Shown one piece after another: positions 27,421 to 38,146 of a DNA stretch of 64,000 nucleotides (its first letter is position 1; each line of letters starts with the position of its first letter). The DNA is taken from the NCBI RefSeq assembly GCF_020181595.1, contig NZ_CP084028.1, forward strand, positions 3,767,132 to 3,831,131, given 5' to 3'. A model generated the notes under the pieces. It saw nothing but the letters and a program-made list of their open reading frames with translations. It was not told the DNA's origin and ran no database searches. The position numbers and the translations under genes are program-made. Source of the DNA: [Mycobacterium] vasticus (lineage in GTDB: Bacteria; Actinomycetota; Actinomycetes; Mycobacteriales; Mycobacteriaceae).

Positions 27421-28661
27421 CGGCCGCACTTGCGCTACTGCTGCTCGCCGCGGTGCTGGGGTTCGCGGTGGCCCGTCCGCGGGGGTGGCCGGAGGTTTTC
27501 GCCGCGGTGCCGGCCGCCGGGATCCTGGTTGCCACCGGAGCGATCTCCCTGCACGACGCGGCCGCCGAAGCCACCAGCCTGCTGCCGGTGGTGGCGTTCC
27601 TGGGTGCGGTGCTGGTGCTGGCGCAACTCTGCGACGACGAGGGCCTGTTCGAGGCGGCCGGTGCGGCGATGGCCCACGGCGACATCGGCCCACCGCAACA
27701 TCTGCTGCGCCGCGTCTTCGTGATCGCCGCCGCCCTGACAGCGGTGTTGAGCCTGGACGCGACGGTGCTGTTGCTGACCCCGGTGGTACTGACGATGGCC
27801 CGTCGCCGCCGGGCACCGATCCGCCCGCACGCGTATGCGACAGCGCACCTGGCCAACACCGCATCCCTGCTGCTTCCGGTGTCCAATCTGACCAACCTGC
27901 TGGCGTTCGGCCAGGCCGGTCTGTCCTTCCTGAAGTTCACCGCACTGATGGCGGCCCCGTGGCTGGCCGCCACCGCTGTCGTGTACCTGATCTTCCGGTG
28001 GTTCTTCCGCACCGATCTGCGTGCGACACCGGTGCATCACCACGCCGGCCCGTCGCCTGCGGTTCCAGTGTTCGTGCTGGTGGTGCTGGGCCTGACGCTG
28101 GTCGGTTTCGTGGTCGCCGAGTCGCTCGGCGTCGCTCCGGCCTGGGCGGCGTTCGCCGGTGCGGCAGTTCTGGCGGTCCGCGCGCTGGCGCGGCGGCGCG
28201 CCACCGTGGCCGGGATCCTGCGGGCGGCCAACCCGGGGTTTCTGGTGTTCGTACTGGCCCTGGGCGTGGTGGTCCGCGCCGTCGTCGACAACGGGCTGGG
28301 CGATGCAATGAGCGCGGTGTTGCCGCAGGGCTGCGGGCTGGTGGCGCTGCTCGGTATCGCTACGGTCGCCGCCGTGCTGGCCAACGTGGTCAACAACCTG
28401 CCGGCGACGCTGGTGCTGGTGCCGCTGGTGGCGCCCAGCGGCCCGGTCGCGGTGCTGGCGGTGCTGATCGGTGTCAACATCGGCCCCAACCTGACCTATG
28501 TCGGCTCGCTGTCGAATCTGCTGTGGCGACGGGTGCTACATCGATATCGGGTTCCGGCCGGCGCCGGCGAGTACACCCGGCTGGGCTTGTGCACGGTTCC
28601 AGCGACTCTGCTGGTGGCGGTGCTCGCACTGTGGGCGAGCGCGCGACTGATGGGTGTCTAG
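27411..28661 (+). CDS. arsB2: ArsB/NhaD-superfamily membrane transporter
   Basis: This 416-residue integral membrane protein has about ten hydrophobic segments and the conserved Ser-Asn-Leu-Thr-Asn-Leu (~164) and Asn-Asn-Leu-Pro-Ala-Thr (~330) loops of the arsenite/Na+ ion-transporter superfamily. It matches Rv3578 (arsB2) in position. Arsenite transport is not shown, and no arsR or arsC is nearby, so the name is positional. A GTG start overlapping the upstream gene was chosen. Confidence 0.85.
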   Translation: MGLTAALALLLLAAVLGFAVARPRGWPEVFAAVPAAGILVATGAISLHDAAAEATSLLPVVAFLGAVLVLAQLCDDEGLFEAAGAAMAHGDIGPPQHLLRRVFVIAAALTAVLSLDATVLLLTPVVLTMARRRRAPIRPHAYATAHLANTASLLLPVSNLTNLLAFGQAGLSFLKFTALMAAPWLAATAVVYLIFRWFFRTDLRATPVHHHAGPSPAVPVFVLVVLGLTLVGFVVAESLGVAPAWAAFAGAAVLAVRALARRRATVAGILRAANPGFLVFVLALGVVVRAVVDNGLGDAMSAVLPQGCGLVALLGIATVAAVLANVVNNLPATLVLVPLVAPSGPVAVLAVLIGVNIGPNLTYVGSLSNLLWRRVLHRYRVPAGAGEYTRLGLCTVPATLLVAVLALWASARLMGV

Positions 28662-29560
28662 CCCGCCGGATAGGCCCGCGGCAGCGGCATGCCCAGCTCG
28701 GCCAGCACCGCGCGCAGCCGGCTCGGATAGTCGGTGATGAGCCCGTCGACACCCGCGGCGATCTGCTGGCGCATGGCGCCGGGGTCGTTGACCGTCCACG
28801 GGATCACCCGGAGCCCCTCGGTGTGCGCGCGGTCCACGAACTCCCGGTCCACCACCGAGAAGTCCGGGGACACGACATCGGCGCCGGCGCCTACGGCGCC
28901 GGCGATCGGATCGGCACCCTCTTCCCACAGTGCGACAAGGGGAATCGCCGGTTCGGTGGCGCGTACCAGGGGCAGGGTCGTCCAGTCGAAGCTCTGGATC
29001 TCGACGGAATCGAGCATTCCGGCGGCGCGTACCGCGGCCAGGATCACCCCGACGATCTGGCGCTGATTGTCGGCGTCGACTTTGGTCTCGATGTTGAAAC
29101 GCACGTCGGCGCGATAGGAGTCGACGAGCGCGAAGACCTCGGGCAGTGTCGCGATCACGTTGCCCCGCACCACTTCCGCATCCGGGAACCCCGGCAACAG
29201 CTTTCCGCAGTCCAGCGTGCGTACCTGGGCCAGGGTGAGCTCTCCGACACGCTTGCCGACGTAGGGGTACTGCGGGTCACCGGCGGACGCCGGACCGGTG
29301 TCGGTGCACTTCTCCGGCTCGATCACCGGGTCATGCCAGACCAGCGGCTGATCGTCGCGAGTCAGCACGATGTCCAATTCCAGTGTGCTGACCCCTAGTT
29401 CAAGGGACTTGGCGAAGGCACGCAGCGAACTCTCGGTGGTTTCCCCGCGGCCGCCGCGATGCGACTGAAGATCGAACCCCGCCGGCAACGCCTGCGCGGA
29501 CGTCATCGGACCCAGCATCGCAGCCGCCAGCACCAGGGCAACAGCGACACCGCGAATCAC
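28658..29560 (-). CDS. Secreted glycerophosphodiester phosphodiesterase
   Basis: This 300-residue GDPD-family enzyme would release glycerol-3-phosphate from glycerophosphodiesters outside the membrane. It has a signal peptide (residues 1-25), catalytic His34-Arg35, Glu61-Leu-Asp63 and His76-Asp77. Its start overlaps the rlmB stop (ATGA), an unexpected partner. It ends convergent with, and overlapping by 4 bp, the transporter gene. M. tuberculosis has no gene at this place. Phosphate scavenging is a family-based inference. Confidence 0.88.
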   Translation of the reverse strand: MIRGVAVALVLAAAMLGPMTSAQALPAGFDLQSHRGGRGETTESSLRAFAKSLELGVSTLELDIVLTRDDQPLVWHDPVIEPEKCTDTGPASAGDPQYPYVGKRVGELTLAQVRTLDCGKLLPGFPDAEVVRGNVIATLPEVFALVDSYRADVRFNIETKVDADNQRQIVGVILAAVRAAGMLDSVEIQSFDWTTLPLVRATEPAIPLVALWEEGADPIAGAVGAGADVVSPDFSVVDREFVDRAHTEGLRVIPWTVNDPGAMRQQIAAGVDGLITDYPSRLRAVLAELGMPLPRAYPAG

Positions 29561-30498
29561 CTTCGCTGGCGTGCGATCTCGGCGAGCACCACGCCGGCGG
29601 CCACCGACGCGTTGAGCGACTCGGTGGGCCCGGCCATAGGAATCGACACGATGGCGTCGCAGTTCTGCCGGACCAGCCGGGACAGGCCCTTGCCCTCGGA
29701 ACCGACCACCAACACCATCGGACCGGTGCCGTCGAGCTCGTCGACGACGGTGTCACCGCCGGCATCCAGGCCGACCACCTGCAGGCCGCGATCGGCCCAC
29801 GCCTTGAGGGTCTGGTTGAGGTTGGACGCACGCGCGACCGGAAGGCGTGCTGCCGCACCGGCACTGGTGCGCCAGGCCACCGCGGTGACCGACGCCGAGC
29901 GGCGCTGCGGGATGAGCACGCCGTGGCCGCCGAAGGCCGCCACCGAGCGCACGATGGCGCCCAGGTTGCGCGGATCGGAGATGTTGTCCAACGCGACCAG
30001 CAGCGGCGGCGAAACGTCCTGCCGCGCAGCGGCCAGCAGGTCGTCGGGGTGGGCATAGTTGTACGGCGGAACCTGCAGCGCGATGCCCTGGTGCAGGCCG
30101 TTGGTGGTCATCTTGTCCAGATCCGACCGCGGCACCTCCAGGATCGGCAGGCCTGAATCGGCTGCGCGGGTTACGGATTCGGTCAGACGTTCGTCGGCCT
30201 CGGCGCCGAGCGCCACGTACAGCGCGGTGGCGGGGATGCCGGCGCGCAGGCATTCCAGTACCGGGTTGCGGCCCAGGACGGTTTCACTCTCGTCGGTGCG
30301 TTTGGCGGTCCGGTAGGACCGCTGCTTGGCCACCCGCTTGGCCGCCTTGGCCGCCGGGTGGTACTCACGCTTGTGCGCGGGCGGGGTGGCACCGCGGCCC
30401 TCGAGCCCACGACGACGCTGACCGCCGGAGCCGACGGTCGGACCCTTCTTGGTTCCGGGTTTGCGCACCGCGCCTTTGCGTTTGGAGTTGCCGGCCAT
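29557..30498 (-). CDS. rlmB: 23S rRNA (guanosine-2'-O-) methyltransferase RlmB
   Basis: This 313-residue SPOUT methyltransferase has a basic N-terminal extension (about residues 1-65, rich in Lys/Arg), an L30e-like substrate domain (Asn-Pro-Val-Leu-Glu-Cys-Leu-Arg) and the SpoU catalytic domain ([15 protein letters not shown] and the C-terminal [10 protein letters not shown]). It follows cysS with no gap, a conserved mycobacterial pair (Rv3580c-Rv3579c). Confidence 0.92.
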   Translation of the reverse strand: MAGNSKRKGAVRKPGTKKGPTVGSGGQRRRGLEGRGATPPAHKREYHPAAKAAKRVAKQRSYRTAKRTDESETVLGRNPVLECLRAGIPATALYVALGAEADERLTESVTRAADSGLPILEVPRSDLDKMTTNGLHQGIALQVPPYNYAHPDDLLAAARQDVSPPLLVALDNISDPRNLGAIVRSVAAFGGHGVLIPQRRSASVTAVAWRTSAGAAARLPVARASNLNQTLKAWADRGLQVVGLDAGGDTVVDELDGTGPMVLVVGSEGKGLSRLVRQNCDAIVSIPMAGPTESLNASVAAGVVLAEIARQRR

Positions 30499-31908
30499 CT
30501 ATGCGGTTCCCTCCACCAGCAGCGACCACTGCGGACCGTCCCCGGTGTCGGTGACGTCGATACCGGCATCCTTGAGCCGGCCCCGGATCTCGTCGGCCAG
30601 CGCCCAGTCCTGTTCGGCGCGGGCGGTCGCCCGGCGCTCCAGTTCCGCGCGCACCAACACATCGACCGCCGCCAGCGCCGCCGACGTCTCGTCGCGCGAC
30701 TCCCAGCGCTCATCGAGCGGATCGCAGCCCAGCACGCCCATCATGGCCCGGATGGCGCCGGCGGCGACCAGCGCGCCGTCGTGGTCGCCGGAATCCAGCG
30801 CCCGGTTGCCCTCGGCGCGCGTCCGGTGCACCTCTGCCAGTGCAATGGGCACCGCCAGATCGTCGTCGAGGGCGGCCGCGAAACGCTCGGTCCAGGTGGT
30901 GGGGACCACCGCACCCACCCGGCTGCGGACCCGGTGCAGGAACTCCTCGATGCCGACGTAGGCGTTGACGGCGTCGTGCAGGGCGTTCTCGGAGAACTCC
31001 AGCATCGACCGGTAGTGGGCACTGCCCAGGTAGTAGCGCAGTTCGGCGGGCCGGACCCGCTGCAGCACCGCCGACATCGACAGCACGTTGCCCAGCGACT
31101 TGCTCATCTTCTCGCCGCCCAGGGTGACCCACCCGTTGTGCAGCCAGTAGTTGGCGAATCCGTCGCCGGCGGCGCGGCTCTGGGCGATCTCGTTCTCGTG
31201 ATGCGGGAAGACCAGGTCCATCCCGCCGCAGTGGATGTCGAAGGCGGGGCCGAGATAGGCGCCGGCCATCGCCGAGCACTCCAGATGCCAGCCCGGGCGG
31301 CCCGGCCCCCACGGCGTCGGCCAGCTGGGCTCGCCGGGTTTGGCGCCCTTCCACAAGGTGAAGTCACGCGGATCGCGTTTGCCGGTAGCCGCGCCCTCGC
31401 CCTGGTGCACGTCGTCGATCTTGTGACCGGAGAGCTGACCGTATTCGGGGTAGCTGAGCACGTCGAAGTAGACGTCGCCGCCGCCGGTATAGGCGTGGCC
31501 GCGGTCGATCAGCCGCTGGATCAGTTCGACCATCTGGGTGATGTGCCCGGTCGCGCGGGGCTCGACCGACGGCGGCAACACACCCAGTGCCTCATAGGCG
31601 GCGGTGAACTCCCGTTCGTAGGTGGCGGCCCACTCCCACCAGGGCCGGCCGGCCGCGGCGGCCTTGGTCAGGATCTTGTCGTCGATGTCGGTCACGTTGC
31701 GGACGAAGGCGACGTCGTAGCCACGGGCGCTCAGCCAGCGACGCAGCACGTCGAAGGCGACCCCGCTGCGAACGTGACCGATGTGCGGTGCCGCCTGAAC
31801 GGTCGCACCGCAGAGATAGATGGACGCGTGGCCGGGCCGCAGCGGAACAAAGTCACGAACGGCGCCGGTTGCCGTGTCGTGCAGCCGCAGGCTGGGGCGA
31901 TCGGTCAC
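30499..31908 (-). CDS. cysS: Cysteinyl-tRNA synthetase
   Basis: This class I aminoacyl-tRNA synthetase of 469 residues charges tRNA-Cys. The HIGH-type motif is Pro-His-Ile-Gly-His, the KMSKS motif is present as Lys-Met-Ser-Lys-Ser, and [12 protein letters not shown] contributes zinc ligands. I chose the GTG at 31908 (Val-Thr-Asp-Arg-Pro-Ser-Leu-Arg-Leu), which gives the usual length; the open frame continues 74 codons upstream without similarity. Confidence 0.95.
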   Translation of the reverse strand: MTDRPSLRLHDTATGAVRDFVPLRPGHASIYLCGATVQAAPHIGHVRSGVAFDVLRRWLSARGYDVAFVRNVTDIDDKILTKAAAAGRPWWEWAATYEREFTAAYEALGVLPPSVEPRATGHITQMVELIQRLIDRGHAYTGGGDVYFDVLSYPEYGQLSGHKIDDVHQGEGAATGKRDPRDFTLWKGAKPGEPSWPTPWGPGRPGWHLECSAMAGAYLGPAFDIHCGGMDLVFPHHENEIAQSRAAGDGFANYWLHNGWVTLGGEKMSKSLGNVLSMSAVLQRVRPAELRYYLGSAHYRSMLEFSENALHDAVNAYVGIEEFLHRVRSRVGAVVPTTWTERFAAALDDDLAVPIALAEVHRTRAEGNRALDSGDHDGALVAAGAIRAMMGVLGCDPLDERWESRDETSAALAAVDVLVRAELERRATARAEQDWALADEIRGRLKDAGIDVTDTGDGPQWSLLVEGTA

Positions 31909-32022
31909 GACGGGCCAGCTTACCGGGCCGTTCACGAGTGGCCGTCCACACGGCGGCACCACGGCGCCAACACCCGCTTCTATCAGGCAATTACCAGACT
32001 GGGGCACCAGTTGCCGCATCGG

Positions 32023-32051
32023 TGGACAGGCGGTCACCGGTGGCATATATT
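32023..32051 (+). promoter_or_regulatory. SigA-type promoter with leaderless start
   Basis: TGGACA (32023-32028), a 17-bp spacer and TATATT (32046-32051) form a good -35/-10 pair. The predicted transcription start falls at or next to the GTG at 32058, and there is no ribosome binding site. This suggests a leaderless mRNA, which is common in mycobacteria. Confidence 0.6.
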
Positions 32052-32057
32052 GCGGCA

Positions 32058-32735
32058 GTGAGCAATCGTCTGGTGGCTGTATCCGGGGCACTTCTGGCTG
32101 CGGCCGCAATCGCGTCGTCCGGCTTGGCATACGCCGATGAGCCGAACCAGCAGCAGGCCCAGGGGCAGGCTGCGCCTGCGGAGGCCGGCCCTGCTGAGGC
32201 AGCCCCTGGCGAGCCCACCCCTGCCGAGCAGATGGCGCAGGTCCAGCAGGAGCAGCAGGAAGAGCAGCAGCGCCAGCAGGCCGACCAGATGGGTCAGACC
32301 GCCTCTACCGCCGGCGCCAGCGCCAGCACCGCCAGCATGGCTGCGATGGGTCCCCAGATCGGTATGCAGATGGCGATGATGGCCCCGATGCTGGCGATGT
32401 ACGCCCCGATGATGGGTATGCCGCTGATAAGCGGCCTGGCTTCCAGCGGCGCCAACGTCGCCGGTCAGGGCACATCCGACGTCGTCGATCAGGCGACGCA
32501 GGCCGGTTCGTCCATGGCGACTGATCTCTTCAGCGGTGCGGGCGACGCCGGCACAAACCTCTTCGGCGACTCGGCCGACCTCGGCACGAACCTCCTCGGC
32601 GACACGAGCGACCTCGGCCTGAACCTCGGGGCTGACACAGCCGACACCGTCGCTGCCGGCGCTGCCGACGCCGGCGCGAACGTCGGTGCCGAGGTCGCTT
32701 GCGGCGTTGTCGGTATCCTCTTCGGCGCCTGCTAG
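32058..32735 (+). CDS. Secreted low-complexity protein with Asp-Leu-Gly-Thr-Asn-Leu repeats
   Basis: This 225-residue protein is not recognised. It has a signal peptide (residues 1 to ~26, ending Ala-Tyr-Ala-Asp), a Gln/Glu/Ala/Pro-rich stretch (~27-80), a Met-rich hydrophobic segment (~95-125, with Met-Gln-Met-Ala-Met-Met-Ala-Pro-Met), and four 11-residue imperfect repeats. It ends in a small hydrophobic tail with two Cys (Ala-Cys-Gly-Val...Gly-Ala-Cys). The GTG at 32058 is set by the promoter; upstream open frame is not coding. It stands alone between cysS and ispF, where M. tuberculosis has no gene. A cell-envelope role is possible but unproven. Confidence 0.78.
   Translation: MSNRLVAVSGALLAAAAIASSGLAYADEPNQQQAQGQAAPAEAGPAEAAPGEPTPAEQMAQVQQEQQEEQQRQQADQMGQTASTAGASASTASMAAMGPQIGMQMAMMAPMLAMYAPMMGMPLISGLASSGANVAGQGTSDVVDQATQAGSSMATDLFSGAGDAGTNLFGDSADLGTNLLGDTSDLGLNLGADTADTVAAGAADAGANVGAEVACGVVGILFGAC
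32535..32666 (+). repeat. Four 33-bp in-frame repeats
   Basis: Four imperfect units encode 11 residues each: [11 protein letters not shown], then [11 protein letters not shown], then two decaying copies. They lie inside the secreted protein gene. Confidence 0.7.
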
Positions 32736-32751
32736 CTAGCAGTCGCGCGAC

Positions 32752-33228
32752 TTACCTCGACACCACCAGCGCGGTAGCCACCGCTGCCAGCCCTTCACCC
32801 CGGCCGGTCAATCCGAGTCCGTCGGTGGTCGTCGCAGACACCGAAACGGGTGCCCCCAGCAGTTCTGACAGCAGTCGCTGAGCCTCAACCCGGCGCGGCC
32901 CCACCTTGGGCCGGTTTCCGATGACCTGTACCGCGGCATTGCCGACCGTGAAACCGTTCTCGGCCAGCAGTCCGCGCACATGGGAGAGCATCGCGGCACC
33001 GCTGACCTGCGCCCAGCGTGGATCGTCGACACCGAACACGGTGCCCAGGTCCCCCAGCCCGGCGGCCGACAACAGTGCGTCGCACAGCGCGTGCACCGCC
33101 ACGTCGCCGTCGGAATGCCCGGCGCAGCCGTCGGCGTCGTCGAACAACAGCCCCAGCAGCCAGCAGGGCCGCCCAGACTCGATCGGATGTACGTCGGTGC
33201 CCAGACCGACCCGCGGCAGCGGCGTCAC
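32752..33228 (-). CDS. ispF: IspF, 2-C-methyl-D-erythritol 2,4-cyclodiphosphate synthase
   Basis: IspF is the fifth enzyme of the MEP isoprenoid pathway and forms the cyclic diphosphate. The 158-residue protein has the zinc-site start Gly-Thr-Asp-Val-His-Pro and the family stretch [11 protein letters not shown]. Its start overlaps the ispD stop by 4 bp, so the two are coupled. Confidence 0.95.
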   Translation of the reverse strand: MTPLPRVGLGTDVHPIESGRPCWLLGLLFDDADGCAGHSDGDVAVHALCDALLSAAGLGDLGTVFGVDDPRWAQVSGAAMLSHVRGLLAENGFTVGNAAVQVIGNRPKVGPRRVEAQRLLSELLGAPVSVSATTTDGLGLTGRGEGLAAVATALVVSR

Positions 33229-33890
33229 CGGTTCAGCACCGCCTCGGCGAGCACCGCATCCAGCGCGGTGGTGATCTTGAAGGCCAGCGGGTCGCCCTCG
33301 ACGACCTGGACCTGGCCTCCGACGTGCTCGACCAGCGAGGCGTCGTCGGTGAACCCGGTGCCCGACCCGGCCTGCTGGTAGGCCCGCAGCAGCAGTTCGG
33401 TGGCGAACCCCTGCGGGGTCTGTACCGCCCGCAGGCCGGCCCGCTCCGGCGTGCCCAGCACCACCCCGTTGGCGTCGACCGCCTTGATGGTGTCGGACAC
33501 CGGCAACGCGGGCACCACGGCACGGTGACCGCCGCGCAACGCCTCGACCACGCGAACCACCAAGTCCGGCGGAGTCAACGGCCGTGCGGCATCGTGGACC
33601 AGAACGAATTCAGGGTCTCCGGCGCTTTGCAGGGCCAATCGGACCGATTCGACCCGGTCGGCCCCACCTGCGACGACGGTGGCCGTCTCGCCGAGGATCA
33701 GCTTGGCCTCATCGGTGCGATCCGGCGGCACCGCGACCACGACCTCGTCGATGACGCCTGAGTCACGCAGGCCGGCGACGGCGCGCTCGACCAGGGTCAT
33801 CCCGCCGAGCAGAAAGAATGCTTTCGGTAGGCCCGCCCCGAGCCGCACGCCCGATCCGGCCGCCGGAACCACGGCTACCGTGTTGGCCAC
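33225..33890 (-). CDS. ispD: IspD, 2-C-methyl-D-erythritol 4-phosphate cytidylyltransferase
   Basis: IspD is the third enzyme of the MEP pathway, transferring CMP from CTP. The 221-residue protein starts with the nucleotide-binding [13 protein letters not shown] and has Val-His-Asp-Ala-Ala-Arg-Pro in the middle. It lies 32 bp after carD in a carD-ispD-ispF operon. Confidence 0.95.
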   Translation of the reverse strand: MANTVAVVPAAGSGVRLGAGLPKAFFLLGGMTLVERAVAGLRDSGVIDEVVVAVPPDRTDEAKLILGETATVVAGGADRVESVRLALQSAGDPEFVLVHDAARPLTPPDLVVRVVEALRGGHRAVVPALPVSDTIKAVDANGVVLGTPERAGLRAVQTPQGFATELLLRAYQQAGSGTGFTDDASLVEHVGGQVQVVEGDPLAFKITTALDAVLAEAVLNR

Positions 33891-33922
33891 GGACTTTATC
33901 CCGACCGCTCAGGACGACGCGG

Positions 33923-34444
<522 letters not shown>

Positions 34445-34684
34445 ACACGTCGCCCAGACACCGGACTAACAACGGTGCAGGTCAGGGGCAGTCACGGCCC
34501 CGAAGGGGGGTTGACAGCACGGCAGAAGCGTGCATCCCGGGACCGGGTCGAGCGGCCGCGCCGGCGGTTCTGAGAGGGTCGCGGGCGGCCGCGGGCCCTG
34601 AGCTACCGCCCCGGCGAAGTTGCTACTACAGTGCATAGTCACCAGCCGTGCCAGCTGTCCCGACCGCCGAGCAGGAGACCTCAC

Positions 34685-35233
34685 GTGAACCGGTTCAACA
34701 GGACCTTCAACAAGGCTGCCGTCGGCCTGATCGCGGCCGTGGCGCTCGCCGGATGCGGCACGGGGCAGATCTCGCAGACCGCCGACCAGGCGTCCGCGGT
34801 CAACGGCTCCGAGGCCACCGCCGGTGACCTCGCGTTGCGCGACGTGCACATCCAGGCCGTGCAGAACAGCGACCAGCTGGAGCGCGGCACGACTGTCGAC
34901 CTGGTATTCGTTGCCACCAACCAGTCGCCGGAGCGCGGCGACGAGCTGACCGGGATCACCACCCCGGTCGGCAAGGTCTCGGTGACCGGCAACAAGTCCG
35001 TGCCGCCCAGCGGCACCCTGATCGTGACCGCCCCGGCCGGCCCGGACCTGCCGACCGCACCGCTGTCCAAGGCACTGCCGGAAGTGACCGATTCGGGCAG
35101 CGGGGCCGCCACCGTGACGCTGGACGAGCCCATCCGCAACGGCATGACCTACGAGTTCACCTTCGACTTCAAAAACGCCGGCCAGATCCGGGTGGACGTG
35201 CCGATCTCGGCGGGCGTGCCGACGCGGCGCTGA
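34685..35233 (+). CDS. lpqE: LpqE, lipoprotein
   Basis: LpqE is a 182-residue lipoprotein of unknown function. The signal peptide ends in the lipobox Leu-Ala-Gly-Cys (Cys at about residue 22). The mature part has an immunoglobulin-like pattern of beta strands (Leu-Val-Phe-Val-Ala-Thr-Asn-Gln-Ser and Thr-Tyr-Glu-Phe-Thr-Phe-Asp-Phe). The GTG at 34685 gives the expected signal peptide. It is divergent from carD and 51 bp ahead of radA, as in M. tuberculosis. Confidence 0.88.
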   Translation: MNRFNRTFNKAAVGLIAAVALAGCGTGQISQTADQASAVNGSEATAGDLALRDVHIQAVQNSDQLERGTTVDLVFVATNQSPERGDELTGITTPVGKVSVTGNKSVPPSGTLIVTAPAGPDLPTAPLSKALPEVTDSGSGAATVTLDEPIRNGMTYEFTFDFKNAGQIRVDVPISAGVPTRR

Positions 35234-35284
35234 CCGTCGCGTCGTAAGCCCTAGCTGTCGGCCCCACCGGATACCGTTTGGCGC

Positions 35285-36688
35285 ATGGCCAAGGCTCGTG
35301 CGCTGTACCGCTGTTCGGAGTGCGGAAACACCACCACGAAGTGGGTGGGCCGCTGCCCGGAGTGCGGCGGCTGGGGCGGGATAGATCCCGTCGCCGAGGC
35401 GCCGGTATCACCGGGCGGGGTGCGTGCGTCAGCGCCGGCGCGGCCCGCGGTTCCGATCAGCTCCATCACCGTCGGCCGGGCCCGCCCCGAACCGACCGGG
35501 GTCGACGAACTGGACCGCGTGCTGGGCGGCGGGATCGTCCCCGGCTCGGTCACGCTGCTGGCCGGAGACCCCGGCGTCGGGAAATCCACGCTGCTGCTGG
35601 AGGTCGCGCATCGCTGGGCGCTGGCGGGCCGGCGGGCGCTCTACATCTCCGGTGAGGAGTCCGGCGGGCAGATCCGATTGCGCGCCGAGCGCACCGGTTG
35701 CAGCCATGACGAGATCTACCTGGCCGCTGAGTCGGACCTGCAGACCGTGCTCGGCCATATCGAGGCGGTGCGGCCCACGCTGGTGGTGGTGGACTCGGTG
35801 CAGACCATCGCCGCCGCCGACACCGACGGGGTGGCCGGCGGGGTCACCCAGGTGCGGGCCGTGACGGCCGCGCTGACCGCGGCCGCCAAGGCCGCCGATG
35901 TGGCGCTGATCCTGGTCGGTCACGTCACCAAGGACGGCGCGATCGCCGGCCCGCGGTCCTTGGAGCACCTCGTGGATGTCGTGCTGCATTTCGATGGCGA
36001 GCGTCATTCGGTGCTGCGGATGGTGCGTGCGGTGAAGAACCGCTACGGCGCCACCGACGAGGTGGGTTGTTTCCTCTTGCGCGACGGCGGTATCGAGGGG
36101 ATCGCCGATCCGTCCGGACTGTTCCTGGAGCAGCGCAGCATGCCGGTGCCGGGCACCTCGATCACCGTCGCACTCGACGGCAAGCGCCCGATGATCGGCG
36201 AGGTGCAGGCGCTGCTGGCCACCCCGGCGAGCGGGTCGCCGCGCCGGGCGGTCAGCGGTATCGACCACGCCCGGGCCGCAATGATCACCGCGGTGCTGGA
36301 CAAGCATGCCGGCATTCCCATCTCCGCAGGTGACATCTACCTGTCGACCGTGGGCGGAATGCGATTGACCGATCCCTCAACGGATCTGGCCGTCGCCATA
36401 GCGCTGGCCTCGGCCTACGCAGATCTCCCGCTGCCGGCGACCACCGTGGTTCTCGGCGAGGTGGGCCTGGCCGGCGACCTGCGCCCGGTCGCCGGGATCG
36501 ACCGGCGGCTGTCCGAGGCGGCCCGGCTCGGGTTCACCATCGCGCTGACACCACCGGGCGCCCCGGGGACCGTCGGCGGTCTGCGCACAGTGGAGGCGCC
36601 CAATATTGTTGCCGCGCTGCAGCACCTGAAGGCCATCGCCGACAATCGCAGCCGGCCGACACCGCCGCGACTGGTACGTGGCTCCTAG
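35285..36688 (+). CDS. radA: RadA, DNA repair ATPase
   Basis: RadA is a RecA-like branch-migration helicase of recombinational repair. The 467-residue protein has an N-terminal zinc finger (Cys10, Cys13, Cys24, Cys27), Walker A Gly-Asp-Pro-Gly-Val-Gly-Lys-Ser-Thr at about 95-103, the RadA-specific Lys-Asn-Arg-Tyr-Gly motif, and a Lon-protease-like C-terminal domain. In other mycobacteria disA (c-di-AMP synthase) follows directly. Here the radA stop overlaps the stop of the convergent Rv3587c-like gene, so disA is missing. Confidence 0.95.
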   Translation: MAKARALYRCSECGNTTTKWVGRCPECGGWGGIDPVAEAPVSPGGVRASAPARPAVPISSITVGRARPEPTGVDELDRVLGGGIVPGSVTLLAGDPGVGKSTLLLEVAHRWALAGRRALYISGEESGGQIRLRAERTGCSHDEIYLAAESDLQTVLGHIEAVRPTLVVVDSVQTIAAADTDGVAGGVTQVRAVTAALTAAAKAADVALILVGHVTKDGAIAGPRSLEHLVDVVLHFDGERHSVLRMVRAVKNRYGATDEVGCFLLRDGGIEGIADPSGLFLEQRSMPVPGTSITVALDGKRPMIGEVQALLATPASGSPRRAVSGIDHARAAMITAVLDKHAGIPISAGDIYLSTVGGMRLTDPSTDLAVAIALASAYADLPLPATTVVLGEVGLAGDLRPVAGIDRRLSEAARLGFTIALTPPGAPGTVGGLRTVEAPNIVAALQHLKAIADNRSRPTPPRLVRGS

Positions 36689-37449
36689 TTGCCCGGCGGC
36701 GGCGCGTCGGGCACCGGGACGTCGGCCGGCGGCGGCGGAGGCGCATCCGGCAACGGCTCAGTCAGCATGAACGGCACGGTCGCCGAACGCAGGTTGCCCA
36801 GTTGGACGACGAGGTTGTAGGTGCCCGGCCCGATCGGCTGCCGCGGCAGCGGGCACTGCGGCGCCGAACCCATCCCGGTCCAGGTCACCGTGGTGGTCAC
36901 CTGCTCCCCCGGATCGAAGGTCTTGACCAGGGTCTCGTTCGACGGCGCGCAGTCCAGGTTCGACCACAGCCGCTGGTTGTCCAGCGTGTAGACGTAGGCG
37001 GCCAACACGGCCGCTCCCACATCCCGCTTGCAGGCGACCAGTCCGATATTGGTGACCACCATGGTGAACTGAGGCTGCTCACCCACCGCGTACTGCGGGC
37101 CGGTGATGCCCTTGACGGCCAGCGTGGAATCGGGACAGTCGTCGCCCTCCTTGAGCACCGGGGGCGGGATCACCGCGGCGGTCGGCGTCGCCGACGGCGG
37201 CGGCACCTCTTCGACTGGCGCCACCACCGGCGTCTTGGCGCCCTCAGGAGCGGGCCCTGGCGGCTTGACGTGCTGGGCGTGGGCGTTCTTGTCGGCTGCG
37301 GCACTGTCAGCGCCCGCGCTGCCGCGTACGACGGCGAAGACGATGAGCGACACCACCGCAATCACGGCGGCCGCAACACCCAGCGCCAGGCCGCGGCGTC
37401 GCCAGTAGATCTGCGAAGGCAGCGGACCCTGCGGTTCCAAATCGATCAC
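36685..37449 (-). CDS. Membrane-anchored Pro-rich protein (Rv3587c-like)
   Basis: This 254-residue protein has a short cytoplasmic N-terminus, one membrane helix (about residues 22-45), a Pro/Ala-rich linker and an extracytoplasmic domain with several Cys (Asp-Asp-Cys-Pro-Asp, Val-Ala-Cys-Lys, Asp-Cys-Ala-Pro, Gln-Cys-Pro). It ends in a second Pro-rich tail. The GTG at 37449 was chosen because the protein then begins directly before the helix; an open frame to 37596 lacks support. Function is unknown. It is convergent with radA, overlapping by 4 bp. Confidence 0.82.
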   Translation of the reverse strand: MIDLEPQGPLPSQIYWRRRGLALGVAAAVIAVVSLIVFAVVRGSAGADSAAADKNAHAQHVKPPGPAPEGAKTPVVAPVEEVPPPSATPTAAVIPPPVLKEGDDCPDSTLAVKGITGPQYAVGEQPQFTMVVTNIGLVACKRDVGAAVLAAYVYTLDNQRLWSNLDCAPSNETLVKTFDPGEQVTTTVTWTGMGSAPQCPLPRQPIGPGTYNLVVQLGNLRSATVPFMLTEPLPDAPPPPPADVPVPDAPPPGN

Positions 37450-37528
37450 GTCCTCACGGTAGGACGAGCCCACCGAGAGTTGTCCGACGTGTCTCGGCGT
37501 GTCGTTGCCGCGTTGTGACCTTCGGAGA

Positions 37529-38146
37529 CTATTCCCCGATGTCGCCGAGATGCTCGCGCGCCTGCACCCGCCCGTCGGACAGGTGATAGGTGGCACCGAC
37601 GATCGCCAGCCTCCCGGCCTCGATCTGGTCGGCGATGACGGTGGACCGGCTCGCCAACTGCCGCACCGTCTCGTTGACGTGGTAGGTCTCGAACTCGTCG
37701 ATGCTGCTCAGGCCTTCCCGCCGGCCCACCAGGATCGACGAGGACACCCGTTCGGTGATGTCACGCAGGTAGCCGCCCGGTACGGAACCGTCGTCGAGAG
37801 CCGCCAGCGCGGCCTTGACCGCCCCGCAGCTGTCGTGCCCGAGCACGACTATCAGCGGCACGTCGAGCACCGCCACCCCGAACTCGATCGATCCCAGCAC
37901 GGCCGCATCGATGACATGGCCGGCGGTGCGGACCACGAACATGTCGCCCAGGCCCTGATCGAAGATGATCTCGGCGGCCACTCTGCTGTCGCCGCAACCG
38001 AACACCACCGCCGTCGGCTTCTGGCCCGTGGCCAGACTGGCGCGGCGTTCGATGCTCTGACTGGGATGGGCGGGCTCGCCCGCGACGAAGCGCTCGTTAC
38101 CCTCCTTGAGTGCTTTCCACGCTGATACCGGGTTCGTATTGGGCAT
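37529..38146 (-). CDS. canB: Beta-carbonic anhydrase CanB
   Basis: This 205-residue beta-class carbonic anhydrase (CO2/bicarbonate interconversion) has zinc ligands Cys51, His104 and Cys107 and the Asp53-Arg55 dyad, the same numbers as M. tuberculosis Rv3588c. Its ATG overlaps the divergent mutY ATG by two bases (CATG). There is no clear ribosome binding site upstream. Confidence 0.94.
   Translation of the reverse strand: MPNTNPVSAWKALKEGNERFVAGEPAHPSQSIERRASLATGQKPTAVVFGCGDSRVAAEIIFDQGLGDMFVVRTAGHVIDAAVLGSIEFGVAVLDVPLIVVLGHDSCGAVKAALAALDDGSVPGGYLRDITERVSSSILVGRREGLSSIDEFETYHVNETVRQLASRSTVIADQIEAGRLAIVGATYHLSDGRVQAREHLGDIGE

Noticed and set aside
34511..34516. TTGACA hexamer in the carD-lpqE space
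   Set aside because: No -10 element stands at a suitable distance, so it is not called a promoter.
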